DNA of 64,000 nucleotides from Utricularia gibba (Eukaryota; Streptophyta; Magnoliopsida; Lamiales; Lentibulariaceae). A program made the translations under genes and the position numbers. Below are positions 34,013-46,573 of the stretch, piece after piece. The notes below the pieces were generated by a model that saw nothing but the letters and a program-made list of their open reading frames with translations, made no database searches and was not told the DNA's origin. The stretch covers positions 2,356,001 to 2,420,000 of the forward strand of contig NEEC01000018.1 in the NCBI GenBank assembly GCA_002189035.1, written 5' to 3'. Every line of letters starts with the position of its first letter. Position 1 is the first letter of the stretch.

Positions 34013-35205
34013 TCAAGGGAGCAAGAAGCGGGCCCGGACACTTTCAAGACAACATGAAAAGGTCCAGTCTAATCAGGGTAAAAGGGTGCAGTCACCCACA
34101 TTTTCTTCAATGTAGTAAAAGGGTAAAAGGTCCAGAAGAAGTGGAGGAGCCCTAGCTCAGTCGGTCAACAAGCTCCTGGGCCGATTAAAGTTTAATAGGC
34201 CCAATGCAGTAGTAGTTTACATTACTCCAGCCCAGAAAAAACAACCCAATACGACGCTCAAGGATCCAACTTGTTCTTTCTCTTAATAGCCAGCCCAATG
34301 ACACTTTTTAATTTTTTTCTTCAAGATTGATTTTTTAATTTTTCAAAATAATTATCTAGTAATTTGTGTTGAAAATAAATCCAATCATTTCTATTTTATT
34401 GTTTTTGATTTAGTGAAATTATGATGTGCTGGTGTACATATAAAACCCCACCATTGGCGGTTTCAAAGATGAACCCAGATTCCACGCAGCCCAAGATGGG
34501 AGCCTCGTGGCATCGTGGCCTTACACGTGTCCAATTTCACTTATTACTCCGTTTCTGATTTTTTCCGAAAGTATAAGAAGGAATGCCATCGGTTTACGTC
34601 TTAGATACTCCATCATCGTCTCCTTCTCAACCTGAGAATTTCTTGCCGTATATGCGCCAACTTCTCAACCAGCATAACGTGTTCAAATAACCCCAAGAAC
34701 CCTAAAATTCTTGTCACTCAGGCATGATACATAATTCCCCAATCTAAAGGTGAAAACAGGACAAAAAAGATTTGTTTTTCCCTTTCTAGGGGTTTTTTTG
34801 TGCAATAGATGTCTGGCTTTGCTGCTTTCCGTTTTAATCGTTTGTGGTGTGTTCAGTTCTACTGCATTTTTTCCTGCTTGGTTTTTTCAAGTTCACTTCG
34901 TTTATGTTCAAACTTTTTTCCTAAGGTGATCGTTTTCCCCACCTTGGAGATGCAGTTCTTTTTTCTTCTTTTACTCCGATCAGGATTGAGTATGCATTTC
35001 TTGGATTTTGGTCCACTTTGTTTTCGTGTTATTTAGTTCAAATTATTTTGAGTATGTTTGTTTCTGATAATGGTTGATGGATGGCTATTGTCGATGTTCT
35101 AAAATATGCTTTTTTTCTTCGTTATTTTAATGTGATTCAGTTGTTTGAAATCAAGGTGTTCGTCATAGATTTTTCGCCTTATTCCTCTGCAGCTTAGTTT
35201 CTGAA

Positions 35206-38200
35206 ATGGCTAATCGGGGACAAAAAAGAACCGAAGCTGTGGATGCATTGCCTGCTGATAAACGTGCATGCAGCTCCCTTGAATTTCGTCCTAGTTCTTC
35301 CAACTCTTCAAACCAAACGACATTGAGTTCTGTACCTGAAGCACAGGATGCAGATATGGAGACATCGTCATACACTTCAACATCAACTCCATGGGGCGGT
35401 GATGGAGATAAAGACTCTTCAACTCGTGGCTCATGTGACTCTTCAAATAGCAACCATGATTCCTATAACACACATCATTCACCTGGTGAGCAAAGCAGGA
35501 TAAAGAAGCTGCTGTCAAGTTTACGTGAGGAAGTAGAAGAATCAGGGCAGCTAGCTCGACTAACTGAGCTATGTGAATCCTTGTCTTTTTGTCATGATGA
35601 TTCCTTATCGAGCTCAATGATAGACTCTCTTTCTCCACTGCTTGTCTCATTTGCAAGGCATGAGAGCAATGATGAAATAATGCTCTTAGCACTCAGATCT
35701 ATAAATTATATGTGCGACGTTAATCCAAGATCCACAAGCTTTCTTGTGCGACATGATGCTGTTCCTGCCCTTTGTCAAAGACTCATCACTATTGAATATT
35801 TGGATGTGGCAGAGCAAGTATGCTTGTAATTTTTATATAGACGTTGGCTGTCCTTACTGCTTTATTTTTATTGAGTTTTGTTATGCAGAATTATAATATT
35901 TGCTTGTTCCCAATACAGTGTTTGCAAGCACTTGAGAAAATATCAAATGAGCATCCTCTTGCTTGTTTGCAATCTGGTGTGATTATGGCTGTTTTAACTT
36001 ATATTGACTTCTTCTCAACAAGCACACAGGTATTTGTGCTGTGATATATGTGTATACTGAGCAGCTGTGTTTTCGCTTAGACATGCTCTTCATTTTTCTG
36101 ACTGTCTTTTTTTCTGAACCACAGCGGATTGCACTTTCTACTCTAGTCAATATTTGCAAGAAACTGTCTCCTGAATCCCTATCCCATTTCATGGAGGCCG
36201 TTCCAATTTTGTGTAATCTTTTACAGTACGAGGATGGAGAGGTAAAGCAAGCCAAGCCAATCTGTAGTCATAATAATAACTATGCAAATGATGTTAATTG
36301 GTGTTATATTATGTGCATTGTCTGTCGATACTGATTGTGAAGGCTTCCTTCAGTTTTGCTGTGTCCTATTCACGCTATCTTACTATATCTCGTTTTTCTC
36401 TGCCATGTAGCTGGTTGAGAGTGTGGCCATATGCTTGAATAAGATAGTGGAGCAAGCTCTTTCTCATTCTGATTTGCTGGATGAAATGTGTAAACATGGG
36501 CTCATCGAACATGCAATTAATCTGATAGGTTTTGACAAAACTGGTCTTTCTTCGAAAACATTGATAGTGAGCCATCATTGTTACCCTAGTTTTTTCCACA
36601 ATTTACATGATTTAAAAGTTATCCCAATTTACTTGAGGTTGGCTGTAAATTGTTGGCAGAGCTTGGTCGAATTACTTGCCAAGTTGGCTGCAGGATCAAG
36701 TGCTGCTTTCAGGACACTTCTTCAGCTCAATATAAGCAGCACAATTAAGAACATGCTTTTCAACCCTAGCCCTTCTCATGGAGCACCGTCTGCCCTTCCT
36801 TTAAATGGTCACAAAAGTCGGGTAAGTTATTTGTTTTCAATTTTTTCCACCTCAAGCAACCGTAGTCTGATAAATTAGCCATGCTGTAGCGTTGAAGGCC
36901 TTGCATATTGACCTGTAATTAGGTAATCAGGGGATTGTGTATGTCATTGCCCCTAACTTGAACATTGATACTTTCTTTTTTCTTACCTCATCTGGAAAGG
37001 GGAAAGAAAACCACCGGAAGCATGTTCCTTCTATTATTATGTAAAGTTGATGCCTCCATTTGATGTTGTCTTTCAGATGCATCAAGTTCTAAGATTGCTG
37101 AATGCGCTTCTTCCTGCAATTACTACTGAACAAGATGCTGGGAGGAAATCAGAAGAAGAAGTCTTTCTTTTGGAAAATCCTGAAGTTATAAATAAGCTTG
37201 GAACTGATATACTTCCTGCTTTAATTCAGGTTGCATATTTTATGGCTAGCTTGAACTTTTTAATAATTTCAAACTTCACCCCGATCTTTTACTCATTTTC
37301 AATAAAAGCAGGTTGTGAATTCTGGTGTAAATATGTTTATATGTTACGGATGTCTATCGGTTATCAATAAATTTATTCATTTCAGCACATCTGAGGCACT
37401 TTCTAGCTTGCTACAGAGTGCTGATTTCCCAAGGTGAAAAGAATGATGCTTTATTTAACTTTTTTGCCTTGATTTTAAGCCTAACTTAATGTTGTTGAAA
37501 ATGTGCTATAATATCAGTTTTCTGGCGGGGGTTTTTACAAGAAAGGATCTTCACGTGATATTATTGGGCCTTCATATTGTCGACACTACAATGTCCAAGC
37601 TTTCCCATGTTTACATGGGTCCCTTTGTCAAAGAAGGTGTAGTCTTTGCTATAAATGCATTGGTTTCTACTGATGAAGAACGCTCTCCACTTTCTGTTGG
37701 TATTAAAATGGAAGGTTATCCATTACCTGGACATACTCACCAAGGTAAGCTTAGATGTCCATGCTTTGAATTTGAAGCCCGACGGACTTTGAAGTCCCAG
37801 GAAATGATGACCTGTACCATCCAGAAAGAAAAAGTTCAGGATCTCGGAAGGCACATACTATCTGCTTACTTTGAAGCAGAGCCGTTCAACCCTGAGAAAG
37901 GAGGGACTGATGTCCTTCGAAAACTCCGGAATTTATCTGATTCATTAATTGTCGAGGTGAATAAATCAGTGGAAGCAGGAGTGAGTGATCAACAAGAAGA
38001 TGAAGCATATTTTCTGGTACAACAAATTATCTCAGAGTTAAACAAAAAAGATAGTGTCTCTACTTTTGAATTCATACAAAGTAGAGTTGTGGAAGCACTT
38101 GCATTTTACCTGTTAAGTGGCAGGTATCCTTCAGGAATGGGGAGTATGGATGATGCAAACCTTGTATACATTTTGGATAAGAAGTTTGAGGCATTTGGGA

Positions 38201-41200
38201 GGTTGCTTTTGTCTTCTTCAGACAGCATGGCACCAGAAGACCTTCCACTTCTAAAACTAATAAGAAGATTGCAAAGTGCTTTATTGTTTGTTGAAGATTT
38301 CCCTGTTGTCACAATCAATATTCCTAAGCACAAGAACTCATACGCTCTTGTGCCTTATGGATGTTGCAATACATACCCATCATTAAGAGTTCGTTTTGTC
38401 AGGGAAGAATCGGATGTCTCTCTAAGTAAATATGCAGAAGATATTGTGACTGTTGACCCCTTCGTGCCAGTGGATGAAATTGAAGGATATTTGTGGAAGA
38501 GAGTGAGTAATGATGAAGCAAACAATATGACTTCTGTTTCAAAGGTTCCTGTGGTAAGAAATAGCTCGGGTGGTGATTCACAGATCAATTCAAGTACCCC
38601 AGAACACAGGAATGCAGATTCATCTGCCAAAATGCTAGTTGAGGATCTTTCTCTACAGGTTTTACTAGCAGAAGAGTCAGTCATATAAGACATATGTCTA
38701 ACCTCCATATTTTTTTTCACATATTTTACATCCCTTCATGCCTAATGCTTTTTGTTGGTTTACATTTCACAGAAAGAGATTCTGGACCTGCCATCTCAAT
38801 CATCCGGCTTATCCAGTTCTGAACATAAAAGTGCAGATCCTGCAGATGCAAGAACTGTTGATGTGGTATGTTCTTTCCTGCAATTTGATGCCTTTTGGAA
38901 TTCCTTTTAATCTTCCATATTTTAATATTGAGCTTAAAAAAAACGAAATTTACGTTTTTGTTTTATTATGTTAGGACCATCTTGACCAAGAATTCAGCAC
39001 TGTTCAAACTGATGATAGGGTAGAAGTGGATTCTCCGGAATTCATTAATGTTGATGATACACCTGAAAAGTTACTGCTATATTTAGAGGGGAAGAAAATA
39101 GATGGTAAATTGTCACTTTATCAGTCTATCATCAAGCATGAAAACGAGACAGGACAGAACAGTGTTCAAAGTTCGCACTTGTGGATGCGTGAGTACAATC
39201 TTGTATACAGAAGAGGGAAGGTGACCAAAGAAAGACTTTCCAAACATGACTACGATGCAGTAACCTCCTTTTCTTCCTCTAGAGCAACTTCAATTGTCAA
39301 GGATACCCTGCTTTTCTCAAGGATGTTTCTCTCTAGAAGCAAATTTGGGAATTTGGGTTCAGCTTGTGACATTTTATTTCTTCTGAAGATTTTGGAAGGA
39401 GTACACAGATACGGATTTCATGTGATGTTATGTGAGGGTGCACGTGCATTTTCTGGAGGAAGAATGAATGACGTGAATAATGCACAGTATAATATGGTAT
39501 TCGAGAATGAGTTTGTCAACAAAAAATTAACAGAAAAACTAGAACAGTTGGTATGCGATCCAATGGCAGTCTCTGTGGGAGCTATGCCTGCATGGTGCAC
39601 TGAATTAATTACTTGGTTTCCTTTCTTATTTGGTTTCAAAGCAAGGTGCAAATATTTCTACCTTTCAGCACTACATCGCTCGCCTAATTCTGTGAGCTTA
39701 TTTTCTAGTCGACATCTTGGAGGCTTAGATGTCAGTCAGCAAAGTTACCGGAATATTACCAAGAAGAAGTTTGTGGTTCATCGTGACAGGGTTCTGGAGT
39801 CGACTGTAAGAATGATGGAATTATATGTCCATCACAAAGTTCCTCTTGAGGTGGAGTTTAATGAGGAGGTAGGCACTGGGCTCGGCCCTATGTTGGAGTT
39901 TTACACTTTAGTTTGCCAGGAGTTTCAAAAAGTTGGGTTGTATATGTGGAGAGGTGATACACTGCCGCATCAATGCTCAACTGTTGATCAAGCACAGAAC
40001 TCCGGATCTTGGCCACCTCCATTTGGTCTTTTTCCTCGCCCTTGGTCACCATTGCTGAGCACATCAAGTAGCAACATGTTCTCAGAAGCTGTTGATAAGT
40101 TCAGGCTTCTTGGACAGATGGTGGCTAAAGCCATTGAAGACGAGCGAGTCCTAGATTTTCCATTCTCCAAGCCTTTCTATAAATGTGTTATTGGAAAGGT
40201 ATGCTTTATTTTCTTGTGGGTGGGAGGGGCTATTTTTTTTTCATAATTTTGATATGTTGATTGTCACCCTGTAGGAATTAAATGTGCATGACATCCTTTC
40301 ATTTGATCCTGCATTGGGCAAGGTTCTTCTAGACCTCCTTGATGTTGTTAGATTGAATAGATATTCCAAGGTTGTTGGGGATGAAAAAGAAAAAAATGCA
40401 GACGTGGGCTCTTTGCTCACAAAAATTGAAGATCTTTACCTTGATTTCAGTCTTCCTGGATATCCTGATTATCAGTTTGTCGAGGAATCAGAATCAAATA
40501 TGGTCAGTCAGTTCAGCATTCATCCCCTCTTTTTCTATTTTTTAATATATATTTGATAGAAGCAGCAGCCTCATCTGGTCGATCGGGTTTCAGGTAAACC
40601 TTGATAACTTGGAGAAATACATATCTCTGGTGATCGATGCCACAATCAAATCTGGAATAGCTCGACAGGTTGAGGCATTCAAGGCAGGCTTTAATCAGGT
40701 AAGTTCTGGATTATGCTTTGTGGAACCTTTCAGCCTTTATCTAAACGTATAAATCCCTTCCTTCTCCATGTGCTCTGTTCTCCCGTACATCATTTATTAT
40801 GGTGCTCATTTTAATGTTTTTAGGTCTTCAACATAAGGCACCTTAAAGTTTTCAGGGAGGAAGAATTGGAGCATTTGCTATGTGGAGAACATGTGCAATG
40901 GAATGTGAGTAATCGCACTATAGTTGTTAATTAGCTCGTGCCGTATGGTTCACATATTACGCGCTTGACATTTAAGTGTTTTTTTTCATTGATACTTCGT
41001 CTGCGCACGCTCCCTTCCCGGTGAATAGCCTTAAACTGGGTAAAACAGTGGTACCTTAACTTCTATCATGACATAACCTTGATTGCAGTCGGACAGCCTC
41101 TTGGATCACATCAAATTTGACCACGGGTACACTATCAACAGCCCTCCAGTTGTAATGGTCTGTGGATTTGTTTTGATTTTTCTTCATTTCAACCCTATGC

Positions 41201-41671
41201 CATTCAACATTTCGAGTGATGGCTGTATCCCTTTCATGACCAGTTACTCGAGATCTTGCGGGAGTTCAATTCACAACAGCAAAGGGCATTCTTGCAGTTT
41301 ATTACCGGTGCAACTCGGCTTCCTACCGGAGGACTAGCCTCCCTCAATCCCAAGCTGACCATTGTTCGGAAGGTACCCTCTTCTCTTCTATGCGTTTCTT
41401 CAACGCCCCTATTGTGATAGAAGAAACACATTGAAGGACCCCTTTTTTGAACAGCATTGCAGCAAGGGAACAGACGCTGAGCTCCCAAGTGTGATGACCT
41501 GTGCAAATTACGTGAAGCTTCCTCCTTACTCCTCCAAGGTGGGCGTCAACTAACTGCATGCACTCTGAACATGACTTCACATTCATCCGTGTGGTTGTCT
41601 TGCAGGATATCATGAAGGAGAAGCTCCTGTACGCGATCACGGAGGGGCAGGGATCATTCCATCTTTCCTAG
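35206..41671 (+). CDS. UPL4: HECT E3 ubiquitin ligase UPL4
   Basis: HECT-type ubiquitin ligase of the UPL3/UPL4 (TRIP12-like) group, linked in Arabidopsis to trichome ploidy, proteasome-associated chain elongation and immunity. Seventeen exons: 35206-35817, 35919-36029, 36125-36241, 36411-36566, 36660-36821, 37077-37229, 37312-37433, 37518-38658, 38773-38865, 38975-40198, 40275-40502, 40594-40698, 40824-40904, 41089-41157, 41244-41372, 41455-41538, 41606-41671 (4653 bp, 1550 aa; all phases fit). [20 protein letters not shown] matches UPL4 rather than UPL3. Armadillo-like repeats occupy about 100-500 ([19 protein letters not shown]). The HECT domain begins near [20 protein letters not shown] and contains [16 protein letters not shown] and the catalytic Cys at about 1517 in [18 protein letters not shown]. 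It ends GQGSFHLS. A strong unused donor (CAAG|GTAAGC, 37746) lies in exon 8. Confidence 0.96.
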
Positions 41672-42338
41672 AAGCGCAGATGATGCTGATCCCTCTGGTA
41701 CATATACATGTGAATATAGATGTTTGGTTCGTGTCTGGATGTTGGGGATGCACATACAAAAGGTGGTCTCAGTGGAGGTCTGAGATGCAAATACAAGGAG
41801 TCTGGTGTGTTGCATTTCTTGATGTACATATTTATATGTTTTACCACATCGTCTCTGTGCAGTGATGTTTCTTTGTCTTACTGTTCTTCAATAATACAAA
41901 GTGCAAGTACGTTGCGCTTTCTTCATTTCCCGGATTTAATTCGATTCATTAAAAAAACGTAACTGAAAAATACAAGGGCTTGAAAGAAAGGGATTGGTGT
42001 CCATGGGCCTCGGCCCATTTAGGATGATGAAAACTGAATGGGTCTGCGTCCGGCCTATATGTAGAGGGACAACTTGTTTCGTAGAGCAGGTTCTCCTTTC
42101 GTCCGCCGTCGCGCCTACGTTCTACTCGAAGGGTTTGAGGAGAGGTTTTGGACGAGATTCGCAGTTCTTTTATCCTCGTATTTCCTATTGGTTTTCGTCG
42201 AACCATCCCCCAGTGATTCGTTAAGGTTTGATAGGTTATTTGATTATATACAAGATCTGGAGTTTGTTCACCTGTTTTTTCTATGATGCTGATAAGTTTT
42301 GTACGTACGTGTTTCTACCAGGCGTTTATTTGGCAGCC
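41672..42338 (+). other. UPL4 3' region and EBP2 promoter
   Basis: 667 bp. It includes the UPL4 3' UTR, the paired site II motif, and probably a 5' UTR intron of EBP2 ending at the CTACCAG acceptor near 42320. Confidence 0.5.
42003..42018. promoter_or_regulatory. paired site II (TGGGCC/GGCCCA) elements
   Basis: TGGGCC at 42004-42009 and its inverse GGCCCA at 42012-42017 sit 2 bp apart, about 330 bp upstream of the EBP2 ATG. Site II motifs bind TCP factors and are typical of ribosome-biogenesis and mitochondrial genes. Confidence 0.6.
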
Positions 42339-43208
42339 ATGGGGAGTAGTGAACTAACGAATGATGTTGAAATGGATGAAGAGGTTGATCCTGAGGTTTC
42401 TGAATCGGAATCTGAAGAAGATGAAGACGTGAAGTTGGATGAGCCGTCGAAAACTGCGGTTTATGACAGGAGTGGTTTGATTGACAAGCTTGAAGATATT
42501 CGTTGGCCGGAAAATGTAGACTGGATTCAAAGGCTTTCGATTGACATTGTTCAGGAACAGGAGGTGGATGTGAATGATGACCTCACTCGGGAGCTTGCTT
42601 TCTATACACAGGCACTTGAAGGGTCAAGACAGGCTTTTGCGAAGTTTCAACAGATGGGTTTGCCCTTCTTGAGACCTTCCAACTATTATGCAGAAATGGT
42701 GAAATCGGATACACATATGGAGAAAGTGAAGAGCCGCCTCTTGGCGGAAAAGAGGAAATTGGAGGAGGCTGAGGAGAGAAAGAAGGCAAGAGAGAACAAG
42801 AAGATGGCTAAGGAGATTCAGGCACAGAAGATGAAGGAGAGGGCTAAACAGAAGAAAGAGGACATTGAATCTGTAAAGAACTGGAGAAAGCAGAGGAAGC
42901 GAAGTGGTTTTGCAATGGACGATAAAGATGGTGATCTAAACTTCGATTTTGACCATGAGAAACCATTCCAAAGATCAGCAAAGAAAAGGCCAGGGGTGGC
43001 TCCTGGAGATCGGACGGGTGGCAAGGCAAAACTAATTGGTGGGAAGGGCAAGAAAGGGTTTGATAAGAAGAGGAAAGATAAAGATCAAAAGAGCGCCAAG
43101 TTTGGATTTGGGGGAAGGAAAGGCTTGAAAAAGCAGAACACTTCGGAGACAACTAATGATTTTAAGGGTTTTGGTAGAAATAATCATTCCAAGAGCAAGA
43201 AAAACTGA
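42339..43208 (+). CDS. EBP2: rRNA-processing protein EBP2 homologue
   Basis: Nucleolar factor for pre-rRNA (27S) processing and 60S subunit assembly. Single coding exon, 289 aa. An acidic N-terminal stretch (EVSESESEEDEDVKLDEPSK) precedes the Ebp2 domain: DKLEDIRWPENVDWIQRL, DDLTRELAFYTQALEG, FAKFQQMGLPFLRPSNYYAE and MVKSDTHMEKVKSRLL. A long basic coiled coil (EKRKLEEAEERKKARENKK) and a Lys/Gly-rich tail with PGDRTGGKAKLIGGKGKK and KFGFGGRKGLKK end the protein, matching the family. Start chosen at GCAGCCATGG (42339), in good Kozak context and directly before the acidic region; the frame is open further upstream but that part looks like leader. Lies 670 bp behind UPL4 on the same strand. Confidence 0.94.
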   Translation: MGSSELTNDVEMDEEVDPEVSESESEEDEDVKLDEPSKTAVYDRSGLIDKLEDIRWPENVDWIQRLSIDIVQEQEVDVNDDLTRELAFYTQALEGSRQAFAKFQQMGLPFLRPSNYYAEMVKSDTHMEKVKSRLLAEKRKLEEAEERKKARENKKMAKEIQAQKMKERAKQKKEDIESVKNWRKQRKRSGFAMDDKDGDLNFDFDHEKPFQRSAKKRPGVAPGDRTGGKAKLIGGKGKKGFDKKRKDKDQKSAKFGFGGRKGLKKQNTSETTNDFKGFGRNNHSKSKKN

Positions 43209-43841
43209 TGAAGAAAAGCTATGTAGCTAGCTGGAGTGGTGTATTAGTCCATGCCTTTCTTAGAGCAGTGTCTCCAATTTTGTTTGATCCTACCCCGTTG
43301 CTTTTATCTTGTTAAACTATGACCGTATTAATTTTAATCATCGATTGATTATCAATCTTTGTATTGGTGAAATGTCTCTCTGCTCATAGCTTTCTAGCTG
43401 GAGTTTGAATTTTCGAAATCCTTGATGACTTTGGTCTGCACATGCAGTATGCTGATGAACTTATGGCATAAGCTTCCTAAATGGTGCATTATTCGAACAT
43501 TGTTGATTTCATCAATGCGGGTACGTTTTTGAAGATTAATCTTTGCCTTCGTGCGCATTACTCGATGCTTTTTTTTATATATTTAGGCACTTGGCAGTTG
43601 TTTGATGTGAATTTATCGCGCTATTTCGTAGGATAAGGCAACAATTGTAGTGAAGTGAAATTTTATTACAGCTTCTACTAGAAAACTTGACAATGATATA
43701 AGGTAATGACGAATTACAGAATCCAGTAGATACAAACTTCCAAGAACGTACCTGCATTCCCGAGTTAGAAAGCTATAAGGTGAGACGTCGATGCCAAGCA
43801 AAGAGGATAAGATCCTGCAAGCTTGAAGATTGCACATCCCT
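43209..43841. other. convergent intergenic region
   Basis: Between the EBP2 and ICR stop codons; 3' UTRs of both. AT-rich, nothing else seen. Confidence 0.5.
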
Positions 43842-45453
43842 CTACTTCTGCCCTTTCCTTAGCAGTACACCTATCTTCTTCAGCATGTTCGTATTTCTCT
43901 TCTTCGGGGAGTCATCCTCAGTATCCTCTAACGGCATGGAGCTGCTCATCATGTTCCCAAGTCCTTCTCCTCCATATTTTTCATTGTCTCCAGCAGTTAG
44001 CATTGCAGCAGCTGCCTCAGCAGCCTTTCTCCATTGATCATATTGCACCTTTATTCTTCCCAACTCGGCTTCCACCTGTGCTTTTGATGCCCGAGCTGCA
44101 TCCAGCTCTTTAATAAGAAGATCAGCTTGTCCAAAACTCGAGTTCAGTTCCACGAGGGAATCCTTGGCATTACTTTGGTCATTCTTGGTCTTTGAGATTT
44201 CAGATTTCAGCTTCTCATTCTCATCAGACATTCTTTGCATCTCCATATCTTTCTCAACAAGTTCAGATTCTCTGTTAGCCTCCTGGTCTAGCCTCTGTCC
44301 ATTGATCCCCATTGCAGCCAACATTTTCCTGAGTTCTTCAACTTCAGCCATGGATTGATTTAGCTTGGCTCTTGATTCGGATTCTTCCGACCGATATGCA
44401 GACTTCATTTCCTCTAACATTTGATAGGCATTTCTTATCTCTAAAGTGCTATGCATGTACTCATTCTGATACTTCATCTCAGCTTCCTTGACCGCTGCTC
44501 TCAAGCGTCTGACCTCACTTTTCAGGACAGAAATCTCAGATTCATCTTCTTCCCCCTTCGTAACGAGTTCCGGGCATTCTCCGAGGGGATCAGTTTATTC
44601 TTGGACTCCTCCAGCTCCAACAGCAATGCATTGTGGGATTCAAGTGCTTTAGCAAGCTTCAACTTCAATGTTTCCTCGGAAGTTCTAATGGCTTCATTCT
44701 CTCTTTGAACCAGCCGAAGGTCCTTCATCACCAGAGCTTCGGACTGCCTTGCACTGTTCAACTGCAACTTGAGATCCTCAGCCAGTAAAAGTGTTTCCCG
44801 AAGTTCATTTCTTAAACTATGAACCTCGGCAGCTTGACGAGCCTCCAACTGGGGAGCCTTCCCCAACTGAATCTTGAGTCTGTTCATCTCATTCATAGCA
44901 GATGCCAAAGCAGTAGAAGTCATCAACTGCTGCTGCTTCACAGCATCAAGCTCGGATTGCCACGCTTTATCCCTATCATGCGCTATCTTGCACAACTCCT
45001 GCACCCGATCTTCCTCAGATTTTGAGAGTTCATCTAACTGCTGCTCCGTGTACTCGAGTTTCACAGACATTGCAGACAATTTCCTCTTCGCTTCTTCAAC
45101 CTCCCGTTGATATCTTGCCTTCAGCGTCTCACTCCACCTCAGCTGCTCCTTAGCCTTCTTCAGCTCAACTTGGAGATCAGCTAGCTGAGATTCCATTTCG
45201 GTGTCTTTGCTTATCTTTTTGTTCTGCTTGTGGAATCGAAGGAATGAGTTCCCAGAAATCAAACCAGGTACAAACAAGCACTTGCTGTACATACCTCGGA
45301 AGACACCTTGCGTTCAGCACCTTCAGCTCCTCTGTGTTTGCCACCGGCGTCAGATGCCGGAGATTTGAGCTTCCGGGGAGCTTTCGCCACGAAATTAGAA
45401 GGTTGATCGAAGCAACCAGACCTTGCCTCAGAAGCGGTTTCACATTCAGACAT
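43842..45453 (-). CDS. ICR: ICR/RIP ROP effector, reading frame broken by one base
   Basis: Interactor of Constitutive active ROPs (ROP-interactive partner), a coiled-coil adaptor linking ROP GTPases to microtubules or exocytosis. Two coding exons on the minus strand: 45295-45453 and 43842-45223. The first encodes [13 protein letters not shown] and [12 protein letters not shown]. The second is almost entirely coiled coil ([39 protein letters not shown]) and ends with the family signature [19 protein letters not shown] and polybasic [15 protein letters not shown]. The upstream frame stops at 44522-44524. The downstream frame opens at 44594 and continues [20 protein letters not shown] into the C-terminal half. 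Exon 2 (1382 bp) is one base short of an integral frame. An extra base in the C4 run (plus strand GGGG 44585-44588) or the A3 run at 44594-44596 rejoins them to about 513 aa. Likely assembly indel. Confidence 0.87.
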
Positions 45454-46358
45454 GCGGGAAGAAGTGCCAGAAAAGGCATAGAGTAGCTAAGAATTGAGGA
45501 AATTACCTTGATCCAGAGCTCTGCATGATTCAATATACGTCTGAAACAAGACACATACTGCCAAAAGGAACAGAATCAAAACATTGGAAGCAACTAGCAA
45601 ATAAAACTTGCTAGTAAACAGCATCACCGCCACCGCCCATTACCAGAAAAACACATGGAGGAACAAGAGAAAAGGACCCAAGAGAACACATAGAAAATTG
45701 CAAAAATGAACAGGTGAAAAAGACCAAGCGGAGTAGCTATCAAAGAATATACATACAGGGAGAGCTTTCTAGCAGGATACTACCTCACTCCCTTCTTGTC
45801 CATCCCTCGTTTTCTCACCACTACACACGTTTAGAAGTGAGCAGGATTCTGATCAACTCCTTCAAGTTGGTGATTACACCGCATCAGTTCTGCTCTAAAA
45901 AAAATATATGTGTCACTGCTACATTTATCTCCATAGAAGTCAGGAAGAAAAAGACAAACACCCCACAGAGTGGTAAAAGTGGACTTTTGAACATCCCATG
46001 TGCATCTCCTATTCTTATTGCGAACATTCACACTAAGTTCCGCTCACCTGACCAATCAAATTCAATCAGTGGTCATTTCAATTGATTGGATTTATGTTTC
46101 CTAACAAATAAGAAGGCCATGAATTGTGAATAGGCGTGTGCTGGGTAGATTCTCCTGTACGGCAGTGTCATAAATGAGGGCGCAGGTTGGAGTAGATGGA
46201 TGTCCCCTGCGTCAGCCTTCAATGGTTCCAACCACCCCCAGGTGAAAAAAAAAACATATATATATATGAATGACCCTGTGACGTGTGACGGTAATTTCTG
46301 TTTTTACACACGCCACCGCTGCACTGAAATTCGGAAGAGAATGCGTCGGCTAGCCCAA

Positions 46359-46370
46359 TGGGCCGGCCCA
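46359..46370. promoter_or_regulatory. palindromic site II pair, TGGGCCGGCCCA
   Basis: Perfect 12-bp palindrome formed by abutting site II motifs. It lies about 200 bp before an unassigned open frame and 0.7 kb before ValRS, so the gene it serves is unclear. Confidence 0.5.
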
Positions 46371-46573
46371 GCTCGCGTTGCAGGGCCACATCATAATAAC
46401 CAAACGGGCTACAAGCCCGGGCCTCAGCCATGGACCCGACCCGAAACTTGATCCCATTTGGAAATTTCCGAGTCCTCGAAGCAACCGAAGAATAATAACG
46501 AGGTGCGCCGGAGTAGGGCACCCCGACATCGCGAGTCAGTCTGACGCTCCCGTTGCTCAAATGTGCGTCGCCG

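Larger units (their letters stand above)
33728..35205. other. divergent interval, adenylate kinase / UPL4, with probable UTR intron
   Basis: 1.5 kb with both promoters. A (CTC)n repeat lies at 33990-34012. A T-rich stretch from a donor-like AAAG|GTGAAA (about 34749) to TCTGCAG at 35192, just before the UPL4 ATG, looks like an intron in the UPL4 5' UTR. No other gene. Confidence 0.45.

Noticed and set aside
34150-34200. CTAGCTCAGTCGGT, resembling a tRNA A-box/D-arm
   Set aside because: No B-box (GGTTCGAATCC-like) follows at tRNA distance and no acceptor stem pairs around it.
42020-42045. GATGATGA followed by CTGA near 42023, like C/D box snoRNA motifs
   Set aside because: The boxes are only a few bases apart and there is no terminal stem, so no snoRNA can be formed.
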